In this document: piece by piece, positions 23,324-34,200 of the stretch
Layout of the letters: every line of letters begins with the position of its first letter
Numbering within the stretch: position 1 is the stretch's first letter
Assembly (NCBI GenBank): GCA_943704415.1
Contig: CALSCO010001094.1
Span: 1 to 42,622, forward strand
DNA from: Parvularia atlantis
Lineage: Eukaryota > Opisthokonta > Rotosphaerida
Length of the DNA stretch: 42,622 nucleotides
Direction of reading: 5' to 3'
Notes under the pieces: model-generated
What the model was told of the DNA's origin: nothing
Database searches by the model: none
Seen by the model: the letters and a program-made list of their open reading frames with translations, nothing else
Position numbers and translations under genes: made by a program

Positions 23324-23607
23324 ACGTGCCCGTCTGCAGCCAGAGCGTGCCATGTACAGCTGCCGGTGCGGCACAGAAGGGATGGGAGGGCCATGGGGGG
23401 GGAGGGGTAGAAAACGTTAGGGGCGCGAAGGGGGCGGGAGGATCGTACAGCACGTCCGCTGCGCTGTGGGTGGCAGGCGCGGATCGAGACCAGTGAGGAA
23501 AAACAGAGGATGAGGGCCGGGCGGGACGGAACGAGGGGCGGGGGAGTGCATGCAACGTGTTTTGGAGGTGCGCAGCGGGCGCCCACAGGGCGCGGCGCCG
23601 CGGCCCG
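23324..23607. other. Convergent 3' spacer NOP53 / B55
   Basis: This is 284 bp between two facing stops, G-rich on the plus strand (runs at 23396-23407). I see no gene or element. It should hold both 3' UTRs. Confidence 0.4.
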
Positions 23608-25645
23608 CTAGAGCTGGCTGAAGATGAACAGATTGTTGGTGGCGGCGACGGCGATCGAGCTCTCGTGCGGGTGCCACGCTGCGTGAGTGCGCGTGTCAGG
23701 CGCGGCCGCAGCGGCAACGGCAGGGTGCATGCGCGCCGCACCTGCGTGCAGGATCTTCTTCGAAAAGTCGATGTTCTCCACGTTCACGTCGTCCTTCTTC
23801 TTGCGGCCGATGCCCAGCTTGGACTTGGTCGTCGTCGCCTTCTTCTTGAACGCTGCGGCGTGACCGCCGCGTCAGCCGTAGTGCGCGCGCATTATGCATA
23901 ATGCGCGTGCCGAAGCGCGCGCACCGTTCTTCGACGCCTCGAGCGTGATGTCGCCCGTGCCGTTGACGTCGTACAGGTGAAACGAGTTGTGGTACGACCC
24001 GGTCATGGCGTGCCTGCGCGTTCGTGGTCGGTGAGCACGGTCCATGCGCGGCGGACAGCGCATGGCACGCACTTGCCGTCCCCGGAGAACGTGCACTCGA
24101 ACTTGTCGAAAATGCAGTCGTTCTCGTACAGGTCGCACAGCTTTGACCTGCGCGCACACGGCGGCGTGAGCGCGCTGGCGCTGTGCGGCACTGGCGCATG
24201 CCGGCGGGCACCTCAGGTGGTCGTGCACGTTGATCGTCTTCACGGGCTTATTCTGCAATTGCGACGGGTGAGTACGCGCGTCGCCGGCCCACGGGCGCCG
24301 TACGCACCTCCATGTTGACGTCCCAGATCTTGAGCGTCAGGTAGTCGCGCGAGAGGATGTATCGCCCGTCCTTGCTGAAGCGCACGTCCGAGATGGACGA
24401 GATGATCTCGGAGAAGAACGACTTGTTGGCCGGGTCCTCCTCCTCCTCAAACACTGCGCGCCACGGGGCGCCGCTCAGCACGCGGCCGCCGCGCGCCGCA
24501 GACGGCCGGCCGCACCCTTCGCGTGCTGGTCGCACAGGGCCTGTTGCCGCATGTCGGCCATCTTGATCGTGCCCTGCGCGCGCCGCGAGCGTCAGCGCGG
24601 CACGGGCGAGCGGGGGCGGGCGCCCGCGCACCTTGCTGCTGCTGTAGATCAGCAGGTGGCACTGCGTCGGGTGGAACTCGGCCGCAGTGATGACCTCGGT
24701 CAGCTCCTCCATGTTCTGCGGCTTGATGTCGACGATGTCTGTGCATAGCAGTCAGTGTCGCACCGCACCTGAGCCGGCCACGCCAGCACGCACTGAAGCT
24801 CTGGTCCGAGATGTTCATGTTCCACAGGTTGATGCGCAGGTCGTCGGCCGAGATGAACGTCTCGCCGTCCGAGTTGGTCGAGATCGAGTTGATGTGGTAC
24901 GCGTGCGCGTTGGCGTAGATGCGCCGGGGCACGTGCGCAAAGACCTTCTCCTGGTTCGTCAGCTTGGGTATCCGCAGGGCCGCGGCCGAGCTGCTGGCGG
25001 TGGCGGGGGCGGCGGCGGGCGCGCTGGCGACCATGGCATCGGCCGCGGGCAGGTTGGCGTTGGAGACGACCTTGAGCGTCTTCTCGTAGACCTTCCACAG
25101 CTTGATTGTCTTGTCTGCGCACGGCGGCGGCGGCGATCACGAGGGCGTGAGCACGCGGGCGGCACGCGAGCCACGCAGAAGGCGCACCGTTGGTCGAGAT
25201 GAGGAAGTGACCGTTGTTCTGGCGCCTGCACCACTTGATCTTGTTGATCTTCTCCTCGATCTCGAGGCTCTTGAGGTAGTCAAACTCGGGCTCGTGGCTC
25301 TGGAACTCGGTCCAGAACTTGTACTGGCAGCCCTTCTTCTGCTCGATGCGACACAACGACGCGTTCAGCAGCAACAACAACAACGAGAGGCGCCGCACCG
25401 TCTCGTCGCGCTCAAACAGCACCACGCGCCCGCCCTTGTCGCCCGTCGCGAGGTAGCGGCCCGAGTGGTCAAACTCGACCGTAGAGATGATGTCGGCTGC
25501 CGTGCCGCCGTCGCCCCGGTGGCGTGAGCGCGGCACCACAACAACGGCCGCCGGGCGCCGCACCCTCCGTGATCTCGTCCTGGTTGCCCTTGTCGCCGAA
25601 GCACTGGGCAAACTTCCAGCCGCCGTTCTCCTCGGCCGAGGACAT
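23608..25645 (-). CDS. PPP2R2: PP2A regulatory B subunit, B55/PPP2R2 family (WD40)
   Basis: Twelve exons: 25645-25564, 25496-25399, 25338-25188, 25114-24794, 24738-24632, 24573-24516, 24453-24308, 24252-24212, 24147-24073, 24013-23925, 23852-23742, 23678-23608 (449 aa; human 447). It is near-identical to animal B55 in many blocks: [100 protein letters not shown] and [21 protein letters not shown] seven-blade propeller is expected. Family role: substrate targeting of PP2A, for example in mitotic exit. An insertion of about 35 residues rich in Ala, Pro and Ser sits after [10 protein letters not shown], where animal proteins are shorter. The PIN1 gene lies 330 bp upstream on the same strand. Confidence 0.97.
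23886..23907. repeat. 22-bp perfect palindrome in a B55 intron
   Basis: The sequence is fully self-complementary about the centre 23896/23897, with AT-rich arms inside GC-rich surroundings, in intron 23853-23924. It could form a hairpin in the pre-mRNA or be a dimeric protein site. Confidence 0.85.
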
Positions 25646-25975
25646 GGTGCGGCGCGGGACAGGCGGGGCGGGTGGGTGGCGCGGCGAGGCGAGGCGAGGC
25701 GAGGCGAATTGGCTGCTGCGACGCGCGCCGTCAGGGGAGCCGCCCCCTCCCCACGCGCATCGCGCGGCGCCATCCGCGCCCGCCCCGGTCTGTGTGGCGC
25801 CCACGCGCACCGGATGGACGTGCGCGGCGAGGGCGGGCGGCTGCGGGGCGCGGCGGATGGGCTTCGCCGGGTGCGGCGCGGATGGTGCGGAATCGAGAGT
25901 CGATCAGGGCAACTGCAGCAGCGGACACCTGTACACAGGAGGCGCTGAACGGCTGGCGGCTCGCTGCTCACCAGC
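25646..25975. promoter_or_regulatory. B55 promoter and PIN1 3' UTR, with five GGCGA repeats
   Basis: This is 330 bp between two minus-strand genes. A perfect GGCGA pentamer repeated five times lies at 25683-25707, about 40-60 bp upstream of the B55 start. No reading frame has family features. Confidence 0.45.
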
Positions 25976-26727
25976 TCAGCCCGTGCGCAGGATGAGGTGC
26001 ACGCCCGAGTCGGTCTCGACGATGTCGCTGCGCTCGCCCACCTTGAGCTTGCGCCTGCGCGGGGGAAAAGGGCGAGCGTGTCAGAAAAACACACGCATCG
26101 GCAGCAGCGTGCGCACGTCGCCCGCTCGAACGGCTCTGTCGTGGCGCACGGCCGCAGCGTCAGCGACGCAAGCAGGCACCACCCAGCCGGCCGCGCAGCA
26201 CGCACCCTGCATTTGCCCGGCCTCGAACCAGCCCAGGTCGCCGCCCTTCTTGGCGCTTGAGCAGTCGCTCTCGGTCTCGGCCAGCGCCGCAAAGCTGATC
26301 TCGTTGTTGTCGAGCCGCCGCTGGTAGCCGCGCAGGATCTCGATCGCCTCGTCCTTGGTGCGCGTGATCGTCTCCTGCGCGCACACGTGCGGCTCACGTC
26401 AGCCATCGGCGCGGCTCTGGCGCGGCGCACCTGCCGCCACGACGACGGCCGCCGGCTCTTGTTGTGCTTCACGAGCAGGTGCGAAGCGCGCATGCGCCCG
26501 TCGGCCAGCACTGGTGGGTCCCACGAAGACTCGTTCGTGCGCGTGTTGAAGTAGTACGGCATGTCACGCGACTTGGACATGCGGATCTCCCTGCGCGACA
26601 TGATCAGTCGTACTGCGAGCGCGCAATGTCCCCGCGGCGCACCAGCCCGGCGGCAGCCCGCGCCCGTCCTGTGCGCGCGCAGCAGCGATCAGTCGACTGC
26701 GACGCATCCGACGCGACGCACCGCCAT
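25976..26727 (-). CDS. PIN1: Peptidyl-prolyl isomerase PIN1 (WW plus parvulin)
   Basis: Six exons: 26727-26722, 26668-26643, 26590-26431, 26374-26206, 26135-26117, 26054-25976 (152 aa; human 163). The first exon is six nucleotides (Met-Ala) and the second 26. Together they restore the WW start [18 protein letters not shown], which is otherwise lost. The WW domain continues [16 protein letters not shown]. The parvulin domain has [17 protein letters not shown], including the Lys and two Arg that bind substrate phosphate. The catalytic Cys follows in [15 protein letters not shown], then GQMQEPFERAT and [13 protein letters not shown]. Family role: cis-trans isomerisation of phospho-Ser/Thr-Pro bonds in mitotic regulators and the polymerase II tail. 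The micro-exons are supported by exact frame and by conservation of LPPGWE. Confidence 0.95.
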
Positions 26728-26856
26728 GATGCGCCCCGTGTCACACGCAGTCGTCCTCTTTTCGACTCTCGAAGGTGCGTCTTGAACGCCGCTCAGCGCA
26801 CGCCACTCGCGTACGCCCCGCGCGCACGCCCCGCGCACGCCGCACGCCGCACACAC

Positions 26857-26890
<34 letters not shown>

Positions 26891-26952
26891 ATGGATGTGC
26901 ACGACACAGCGCGCAGGCGGCGCACAGCACGCTCACAGCACCTCGCGCGCAG
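26728..26952. promoter_or_regulatory. Divergent region PIN1 / RPL27 with GGAT repeats and likely 5' UTR intron
   Basis: 26857-26896 is a tandem GGAT tract with one GGAC. A consensus donor occurs at 26774. The three bases before the RPL27 ATG are CAG within a typical acceptor, so 26774-26952 may be a 5' UTR intron of RPL27. This is unproven without transcripts. Confidence 0.4.
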
Positions 26953-27432
26953 ATGGTCAAGTTTATCAAGCCCGGCAAGGTCGTCGTCGTGCTCAACGGC
27001 CGCTTCGCCGGCCACAAGGCCGTCGTGGTCAAGAACTTTGACGACGGCACGGCGCAGGTGCGCGTCGTGTCGCGCGCGCTGCGGCTGCGCCCGACGTCGT
27101 CGCTGACACCTCGCGCGCGCATTCCGCAGCGCCCGTACGGCCACGCCCTCGTCGCCGGCGTCGAGCGCTACCCGCTCAAGATCACGCGCGGCATGGGCAA
27201 GAAGCGCGTGGCCAAGCGGTCAAAGGTCAAGCCGTTCGTCAAGGTGATCAACTTCAACCACTTCATGCCGACGCGGTACAGCCTCGACGTGGACCTGAAG
27301 GGCGTGGTCGAGGCCGACAAGCTCAAGGACCCGACGCAGCGCGTGGCCGCGCGCAAGGAGATCAAGAAGCGCCTGGAGGAGCGCTACGCCACGGGCAAGA
27401 ACCGGTGGTTCTTCCAGAAGCTCCGGTTCTGA
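26953..27432 (+). CDS. RPL27: 60S ribosomal protein L27 (eL27)
   Basis: Two exons: 26953-27057 and 27130-27432 (135 aa; family 135-136). It starts [20 protein letters not shown] in a KOW-type fold, continues [15 protein letters not shown], then after the intron [54 protein letters not shown], and ends [12 protein letters not shown] as in almost all eukaryotes. It is a structural component of the large subunit. Having one CDS intron is unusual here, as neighbours average about eight. Convergent with PDK1 (123 bp). Confidence 0.98.
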   Translation: MVKFIKPGKVVVVLNGRFAGHKAVVVKNFDDGTAQVRVVSRALRLRPTSSLTPRARIPQRPYGHALVAGVERYPLKITRGMGKKRVAKRSKVKPFVKVINFNHFMPTRYSLDVDLKGVVEADKLKDPTQRVAARKEIKKRLEERYATGKNRWFFQKLRF

Positions 27433-27555
27433 GCGGACGCCGCGCCCTTCACGTGTGTGTGCCTCGTTGTGGTCGTGTGCTGATCGAGCTATCGGGGCGC
27501 CCGCACGACACTCCCGCCAGCTTTGCGTGCAGCCGAACAAGCAAATATTGATGCA

Positions 27556-29889
27556 TCACTTGAGGATCGCCTGGATCGCGTCCACCCACCGGTTGGCCTC
27601 GCCGCTCGGGTCCTCGAGGTAGAATGTGCGCTTGGCCGTGTGCACGAAGAACGTGCGCCGGTTCTTGAGCTCGGGCTTGAGCCCGTCGGTCCACGGGATC
27701 TCGCCCTTCTGCACCATCTGCGCCCGTCGCCGTCAGCGCCGACCGCACTCGCACTGGCACCACGCACCTTCTCCTCGTCAATGTAGATCAGCCGCGGCAG
27801 GTCCGTCAGGATAAACTGGCGCCGCTTGGTAAACATGCCCTTGCGCTTGTTCAGCGGCCCTGCAACGTTTGTCAGCGCTTGCTGTGCACGCCACGCGGCA
27901 CGCAGCACCGTTCAGCACGATCAACTCGTTGGTGAGCAGGAACTCGGCCCAGGGCGAGTTGGTCTTCTGCTCCCGCAGCAGGCGTGCGCGCTCCGGGTCA
28001 ATTGCCAGCTGCGACACGCTGCTGCGGCGCGGTGTCAGCCGAGCCGTGTCAGCCGCGCTGCGCCACCGCACACCTTTGCCGCTTGGCGTCGTCCAGGAAC
28101 GGGTCGCGCCCGAGGCCGCCCAGGTCCGTCTGCGGGCGCTCGGCGCGCGCAAGATCTTCGGCCTTCTCGTCCGAGCGCAGCTCCTCGTTGTTGCCCGGGA
28201 TGGCCGGCAGGTACGGCAGCAGCTGCGGGCGCGCGCACACTCAGCAACGAGCGCGGCAGCGGCAGGCGCACGCACCTTGGGCGGTGTCTGCGTCGGCAGC
28301 GTCGCCCAGTCGGTGCCCTCGAAAAACTTGTGCGCCTTGACGTCCGCGTACCCGCCCGGCCCGCTCCCGAGCCGCTCGGCCGGGCTGAGGACCTGCGCGC
28401 ACGCCCACGCACGTCTCAGTGACGCACGCGGACAGAAAGCCGCGGAGCCGCACCAAGATCTTCTCCACTAGGTCGCGCGCGAGCGGTGGGAAGCCCTCGG
28501 GGATGGTGTACTCGAGCCGCGTGATCTTCTGGAAGGTCTGGTACTCGTTTGGTCCTGCGCACCCGCTTGCCCGTGAGCCGTGCAATGCGCGGGCGTGCAG
28601 AGCGCACCCTTGAACGGCGGGCGCCCGGCCAGCAGCTGGTACACGATGCAGCCCCAGGCCCAGATGTCAGAGCTGCGCCGGGCACGATGAGACGGACGCG
28701 CGACGGACGCACGGCCGCGCCACGCACGATTTCCCGGCGTACTTCTCCGTCAGCAGCTCGGGCGAGACGTACTCGGCCGTGCCAACAAACGAATTGCCGC
28801 GCGTGGCTGGCGCCGCACTGTCGTCAGCATGCTCGCGCATCCACAGCGGGGCGCACGCACCGATCTGGCCGTCGTCGCCCTTGTCCTCGTCCAGGATCTT
28901 GGCCGTGCCAAAGTCGGTCAGCTTGATGTGCATCTTGGCGTCGAGCAGAACGTTCTCGGGCTTGATGTCGCGGTGGATCACGTTGATGCCGTGCAGGTAC
29001 TCGATCGCGGCGAGGATCTCGGCGGCGTAGAACAGCGTGCACGTCTCGTCGAACGAGCCGAGCTGCGTCCCGCGACGCGGCGTCAGCAGTAGCAGCGGCG
29101 GCGATGCGAGTGCGTCGCACGCGCCTTCTTGACCCAGTCCAGCAACTCGCCATTGGTCGCCAGATCGAGCACAAAGTCTGCGCCGGCCGCGATCAGTCTT
29201 GTCACCGACACGCGCACACGTATCGGCGCGCGCACAGAGGCTGGCCTCGTCCTGGAACGTGTAGAACAGGCGCACGCAGAACGGGTGGCTGAGCCTGTGC
29301 AGCACGTTCTTCTCCTGCGGCGGCGCATTCATCAGTCAGCGTGATGCGGTCGCGGATGGGCGGCGGCGGCAGCGGCGGCGGCGCACGACGTGGACGTATT
29401 TGATCTTCTTCTCCTTGATGATGTGCTTCTTGTCCAGCACCTTGATGGCGAACTGGCGCCCGGTGGACGAGTCGACCGCCTGCATGACCTGCGCGAGCGA
29501 GCACCGTGTACGTCAGCCTCGCCGTTCGCACGGCAGCCGCCCGCACCGTCGAGTACGAGCCCTCACCCAGCTGCTCGCCAAACACAAAGTCCTCGGCCGT
29601 GCGCTTGCGCAGGCTCTCGCTCGACTGCCGCGCGCCGTGCCACGGGCCGCGTCAGGCTTCAGCCCCTGTTGCGCACAACACGCACCGCGGACGGCAGCAA
29701 CACGCGCGTCGGCGTCCCGCCGGCCCCGGGCGACATCGGGCGCGTCGCGAGGCTGCTGTTGCTGCCACTGCCACTGCCGCCGCCGGGCGCGGCCGCCGGC
29801 TGCCCGCGCGGCGACGTCGGGCTCAGCAGGACGCTCGTGTCGAGTGCGTCGGCGAGCGCATCGACGTCCAGACGCGCCGCATCCATCAT
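27556..29889 (-). CDS. PDPK1: 3-phosphoinositide-dependent protein kinase 1
   Basis: Fourteen exons: 29889-29686, 29624-29547, 29488-29387, 29314-29236, 29177-29125, 29062-28861, 28806-28728, 28672-28608, 28554-28454, 28392-28276, 28222-28074, 28021-27909, 27859-27768, 27717-27556 (531 aa; human 556). The N-terminal 70 residues are Ser/Pro/Gly-rich. Kinase motifs: [78 protein letters not shown], and activation segment [20 protein letters not shown] with the autophosphorylated Ser. The C-terminal PH domain includes [20 protein letters not shown] and [20 protein letters not shown]. Family role: master activator of AGC kinases at PIP3-rich membranes. The intron 29124-29063 has a GC donor; the join K-K-L-G-S-F-D matches the family exactly. 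The start uses the first of two adjacent ATGs. Confidence 0.96.
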
Positions 29890-30098
29890 GGCGTACGAAA
29901 CATGAGTTGCGGGGGCGCCGTTCACACGGTGTGTGGCGCTCTCTCTCTCTTTCTCTCCCTCTCTCCTCGCGCGCGCGCGCGTCGCTCGTCGCTCGTCACT
30001 CGTCGCTCGTCACTCGTCGCTGGTCACTCGTCGCTCGTCACTCGTCGCTCGTCGCTCGTCGCGCGCGGCTGATCGGCGCGTCGCCGCGCACGCCGCAG
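29890..30098. repeat. Divergent PDK1 / SDR spacer with pyrimidine run and TCGTCGCTCGTCACTC tandem repeats
   Basis: 29940-29968 is a CT-rich tract. 29981-30062 is a tandem array of 8-bp half-units CGTCGCT(C) and CGTCACT(C), period about 16. A consensus donor near 29930 and CAG directly before the SDR ATG suggest that this whole block is a 5' UTR intron. It has no spacers of CRISPR type. Confidence 0.6.
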
Positions 30099-31199
30099 AT
30101 GACGGACGTGTTTGGTCTCGCCGGCAAGCACGTCTTTGTGTGTCGTTTGTGTGCGCGCGATCGGCGCGGAGGACGCTGAATGCGACGCGAAGGTGTCGGG
30201 CGCGTCCGGCGGCATCGGCCTCGTCACGGCTCGCGAGTTCCTCAGTGCGTGCGCGCGGGCGCGCGGCCGTGCTGCACGCGGTGCTGACGGCGTGTGTGGG
30301 TGGCGGTGCAGGCCACGGCGCCAAGGTCACGCTGCACTACAACACCAAGCCCGGCCCCGTCCAGGCGCTGCTGGCACAGCACCCAGACGCGGCGTGCGCG
30401 GTCGGCGCGCGGCTGGAGGACGAGGGTGAGGTGCGGCGCGCGGTGCAGGAGGCCGTCGCGCGCCTCGGCCCGATCAACGTCGTCGTCGTCAACCACGGCA
30501 TCTGGCCCGAGCAGGACGTGCTGCTCAAGGTGCTGTGACGACGACGGCGCATGCAACGCGCGAGCGCTGACGGGAGGCGCACGCACAGGATATGACGCTG
30601 GTCCAGTGGAACAGCACCATTGCCGCCAACCTCACCAGCTCGTTCCTGCTTATCCGCGAGTTCCTGCAGCAGGTCGAGCGCCACCAGGTCACGGACAACG
30701 TCGCCGTCGTCATGATCGGCTCGACCGCGGGCAAGTTTGGCGAGGCGTACCACGCCGGTGCACGCCACACCGCGCCCCTCCTTGCTCCCGCTCACGGCCG
30801 CGTGCGCCTAGACTACGCCGTGACCAAATCGGCGATGATGACCGGCCTCCTCTTCAGCCTCAAGAACGAGATCGTCAAGACGGCGCCGCGCGGCCGCGTC
30901 AACGTCGTCGCGCCGGGCTGGGTCTCGACGCCGATGGCCGAGCGCGCGTTCAACGACATGACCCTGCTGTACCAGGCGCTGGCGAGGTGCGCGCCGACTG
31001 CCGCGTGCGTCGTGGTCTCCTCTCAGCGCCGCGGCGCAGCTCGCCGCTCAAGAAGGTGTCGACGCCCGAGGACATTGCGCGCGCGATCGTCTTCCTCGCG
31101 AGCGAGAAGATGGCCGGCAACATCACCGGCCACGTGATCGACGTCAACGCGGGCATGGAGGGCCGCCTGCTCAACAAGCGCAGCGACTTTAGCGCGTGA
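30099..31199 (+). CDS. Short-chain dehydrogenase/reductase (classical SDR)
   Basis: Six exons: 30099-30137, 30193-30244, 30312-30529, 30589-30757, 30812-30986, 31040-31199 (270 aa, usual SDR length). The Rossmann nucleotide loop is SGASGGIG at about residue 15, followed by VTLHYN. The NNAG-type motif reads VVVVNHGIW. The catalytic Ser lies in MIGSTAGKFGEAYH, and Tyr/Lys in DYAVTKSAM. The post-catalytic PGWVSTPMAE and a C-terminal KKVSTPEDIARAIVFLASE, IDVNAG follow. It resembles FabG-like 3-oxoacyl reductases, but substrate specificity cannot be read. The first intron ends in AAG rather than CAG. YH-A-D-Y spans an intron, and the frame fits only the chosen sites. Convergent with the hydrolase gene (55 bp). 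Confidence 0.9.
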
Positions 31200-31254
31200 G
31201 CAAGCGCGAGAGACATTATTATTGCGGTGAACACACATGCGGCGCCAGCGGCTT

Positions 31255-34200
31255 TCACTGTTTCTTGTACGTCAGCGACGCACGCTCCTCCAGGTTGGCC
31301 TCGATCTGGGCCCGCGTCAGGCGCACGTCCTTGAGCTCCTTGCGCGCAAACAGCTCCCACTGGTCGCCCACGTGCGCAAAGACGTCGCCGCCGCGCGACT
31401 CGGGCGTCGCGTTGCCGTAGCCTATCAGCGTCTTAGCGCGCGGGCCGCTGCGCGCGGGTGCAGCGTGCGATCAGGCAAGCGCAGCGCGCTTCATAGCATG
31501 CACATACTCGGGCTTGAACTCGGCGATGCACACAAAGCTGTCACCGCCGACGGGGCCGAGGTACGTGTTGCCGCCCCACCACACGTTGCGGAACGTGTCC
31601 GAGTCACCGTGGCCCGGGTAGGTCAGCTCCGGGCGGCGGCCGTCGGGGAAGCGGTGCGCGGCGCCCCAGCCGGCGTCGAGCGCGATGCCGCGCAGACGGA
31701 GCCTGTTGTGTGCGCGCCTTAGGTTGGTGCCCGCACGCCGCAGCGAACGCACGTGCGGATGGCCTCGCGGACGGCCTCGACCGCGGCGGCCGGGTTGGCG
31801 AGCGTGTTGGGCGTGCCGAGGTAGTCCTGCGCGCGCGCGCGCGTCGGTCAGCGCACGGCCGGTTATGCGAGCGGCACGCTTCCGCACCTGGTCAGACCAG
31901 CCGTTGACAAAGACCTGGCCGACGACGTTGCGGCGCCACGAGTCGAACAACGCCGCGCCGGATGCGTCGGCGTCGTACGTGCGGTCCCAGTTTGCGAGGA
32001 TGCGCGCGGCCTGCTGTAGGTCGAGCTCGCCCGCGCCGTACTGCGCGATCGCCTCGACCAAGTCGTCCTGCGCATGCCGTCAGCCCCGCGCGCACACAGG
32101 CACGTGCCCCGCAAACGCACCACCACGTGGTTGGCGTACTCCTTCAGCGTGCTGTGCTTGAGCTCGGAGAACTTCTCGAACGTCATGTTGTTGGCGCTCT
32201 CGAGCAGGCGTACCGAGGCCTGCGGGCGGAAGCCCATCGACGGCGGCGAACTCATGTACGGCGGGTACTCGTCCGGGTTAGCGCCGCGCTGGTAGAGCGG
32301 GAAGGCGTGCGTCCATGGCGGCTCGTTGCAGTTCTGCACAAAGCCCGCGGCCGGGTTCTCGACGCGCGGCAGCTCGTCCCACGAGTGCAGCTCGGTCCAG
32401 AGGTACAGCGACGAGTTGCCTTGCGGGGGCACACCCCGTCAGCCACACCAAGGATTGCGCAGCGCTGCACAGCGCACCGGGCACGGGGCGATTCCAGAAG
32501 TTCCAGTCGCCAAGCGAACGCCGCGGCACGTAGCCGTTGAACACAGCCATGATGTCGCCGTCGCGCGAGGCCATGACGGTCGTGAACATAGAAATCTGCT
32601 CGTAGCGCACGGCCCGTGTGAACGGAGGCGCCGGTCGCGGCACCCAGGAGAGCGCGGCGCACCTGCAGCGGGCGCATAGCGTCCTTGAACTCCTCCATGT
32701 TGCGCGCCTTGCTCATCTGCGTCCACTGGTACAGCGGGTCCGGGCGGTCGGTGCCGGCGAGACGCTGCGACGGCGCGGCCGGCGTGAGGCGTCGGCCCCG
32801 CTTGCACCTCGGTGCCGGCCACGCACCACGGCGATGGCGTAGTCGCTGTTGCGCTGCGTGATGTCGCCGTGCACGCTCGACTCGATCACGATCGTCTCTG
32901 CGCGCGCGCAGGGCCGCGTCGGCATGCCTGGGTGCGCACCAGCACAGACGCGCGCACCCTCGCGGATTGTGCCGTCCTCCTGCTTGATCTTGTGGGTGAT
33001 GCGGTCCTCCTTGAGCGTGAGCAGCTGGCGCGAGCGCGTGTGAGCGAGCTGGCGTGCCAGCAAAAAAAAAAAAAGGTAGCACCTGGCCGTCGAGATAGTA
33101 CTGGTTCTCGTTCACGAGCTCGAGCAGGTACGTCGTCCAGGCCTGGCCCTTGTTGACCGTGTGGGTCCAGCCCAGGTACTTGTTGAAGCCGATCTGCAAG
33201 TTGGGCAGGCCGACAAAGCCCGTGCCGTACTGTGTGCGCAACAGCGGGTGAGCAAGCGCTGGCACGGGGGCGCGCGGCGGCGCACCACGTCGTAGTCGTC
33301 GTTCTCGACCACGAGGTGCGCCTCGTACCAGCGGAAGAACGAGCCGTACGGCAGGTGCGGGTTCTGTGCCGTGCGCGCGGAGGCTCAGCGTCATCCGGGG
33401 GTGCTGCTCGCTGTCGCGCGCGCGCGCACCATGTCGATCTTGGCCGAGCCGTCCGACTTGGGCCCGTTGATCGCCCACGCGTTTGAGCCAAAGGCGTCCT
33501 TGAACTCCTCGTAGTCACGGCTCTCGATCTGCCAGTCGGTGAAGGCGGCGTAGTGCACGCCCTTGCCGTGGTGCTTGGCCTTAAAGGCGTTGCCGGAGCG
33601 GTCGACGGGCAGGTTGCCGTTGGAGTAGCCACCGGCGTACGTGAACTCAAAGTAGACGCGCATGCCGTGGCCGAAGAAGTCGAGGCCGGTGACGGGCAGC
33701 ACGTTGAGCAGCTGCGCGGTTGGTATGGGGTGTTAAGTACGGGGGATGATGCGGGCGACTGACGCGAGGTGAAGCGAAGAGAAAGCGAAGAGAAAGCGAG
33801 AGAAAGCGAAGAGAAAGCGAAGAGAAAGCGAGAGAAAGCGAGAGAAAGCGAGAGAAAGCGAGGATAGCGAGAGAAGTGGGGGAAAGCGAAGAGAAAGCGA
33901 GAGAAAGCGAGAGAAAGCGAGACGAGGATAGCGAGAGAAAGCAAAGAGAAGAGAAAGAACTGAAGCGAGAGAAGCGAGGGAAGCACAACAACGACAGGGC
34001 AGCAAGCACAGCAAGAGCAAAGACCAGTCCCCACACGGCCATCGTCAAGAAGCGAACCTCGGCAGGACGAACTTCGCCCGGACTCTCGGCCAGGTACTGC
34101 GAGAATCCCTCCGCAAAGGCCTCGAACGACTGCACGTCGCGCGCGCATCAGCCACAGCCGCCGCCTCTCGCCTTGGCGCGCACCGCCACGGCCTCGGGGT

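Noticed and set aside
20442-27558. A functional operon-like signalling cluster (CDK9, B55, PIN1, PDK1)
   Set aside because: Strands alternate, spacing is ordinary for this genome, and unrelated genes lie between them, so co-location is best read as chance.
29981-30062. Regular short repeats that might be a CRISPR-like array
   Set aside because: Units are 8-16 bp and contiguous with no unique spacers, and the window is clearly eukaryotic. It is a simple tandem repeat.
33770-33975. Repeat block as a possible transposon or centromeric satellite
   Set aside because: It lies wholly between valid splice sites of one gene, has no terminal repeats or target duplications, and its units fit slippage.
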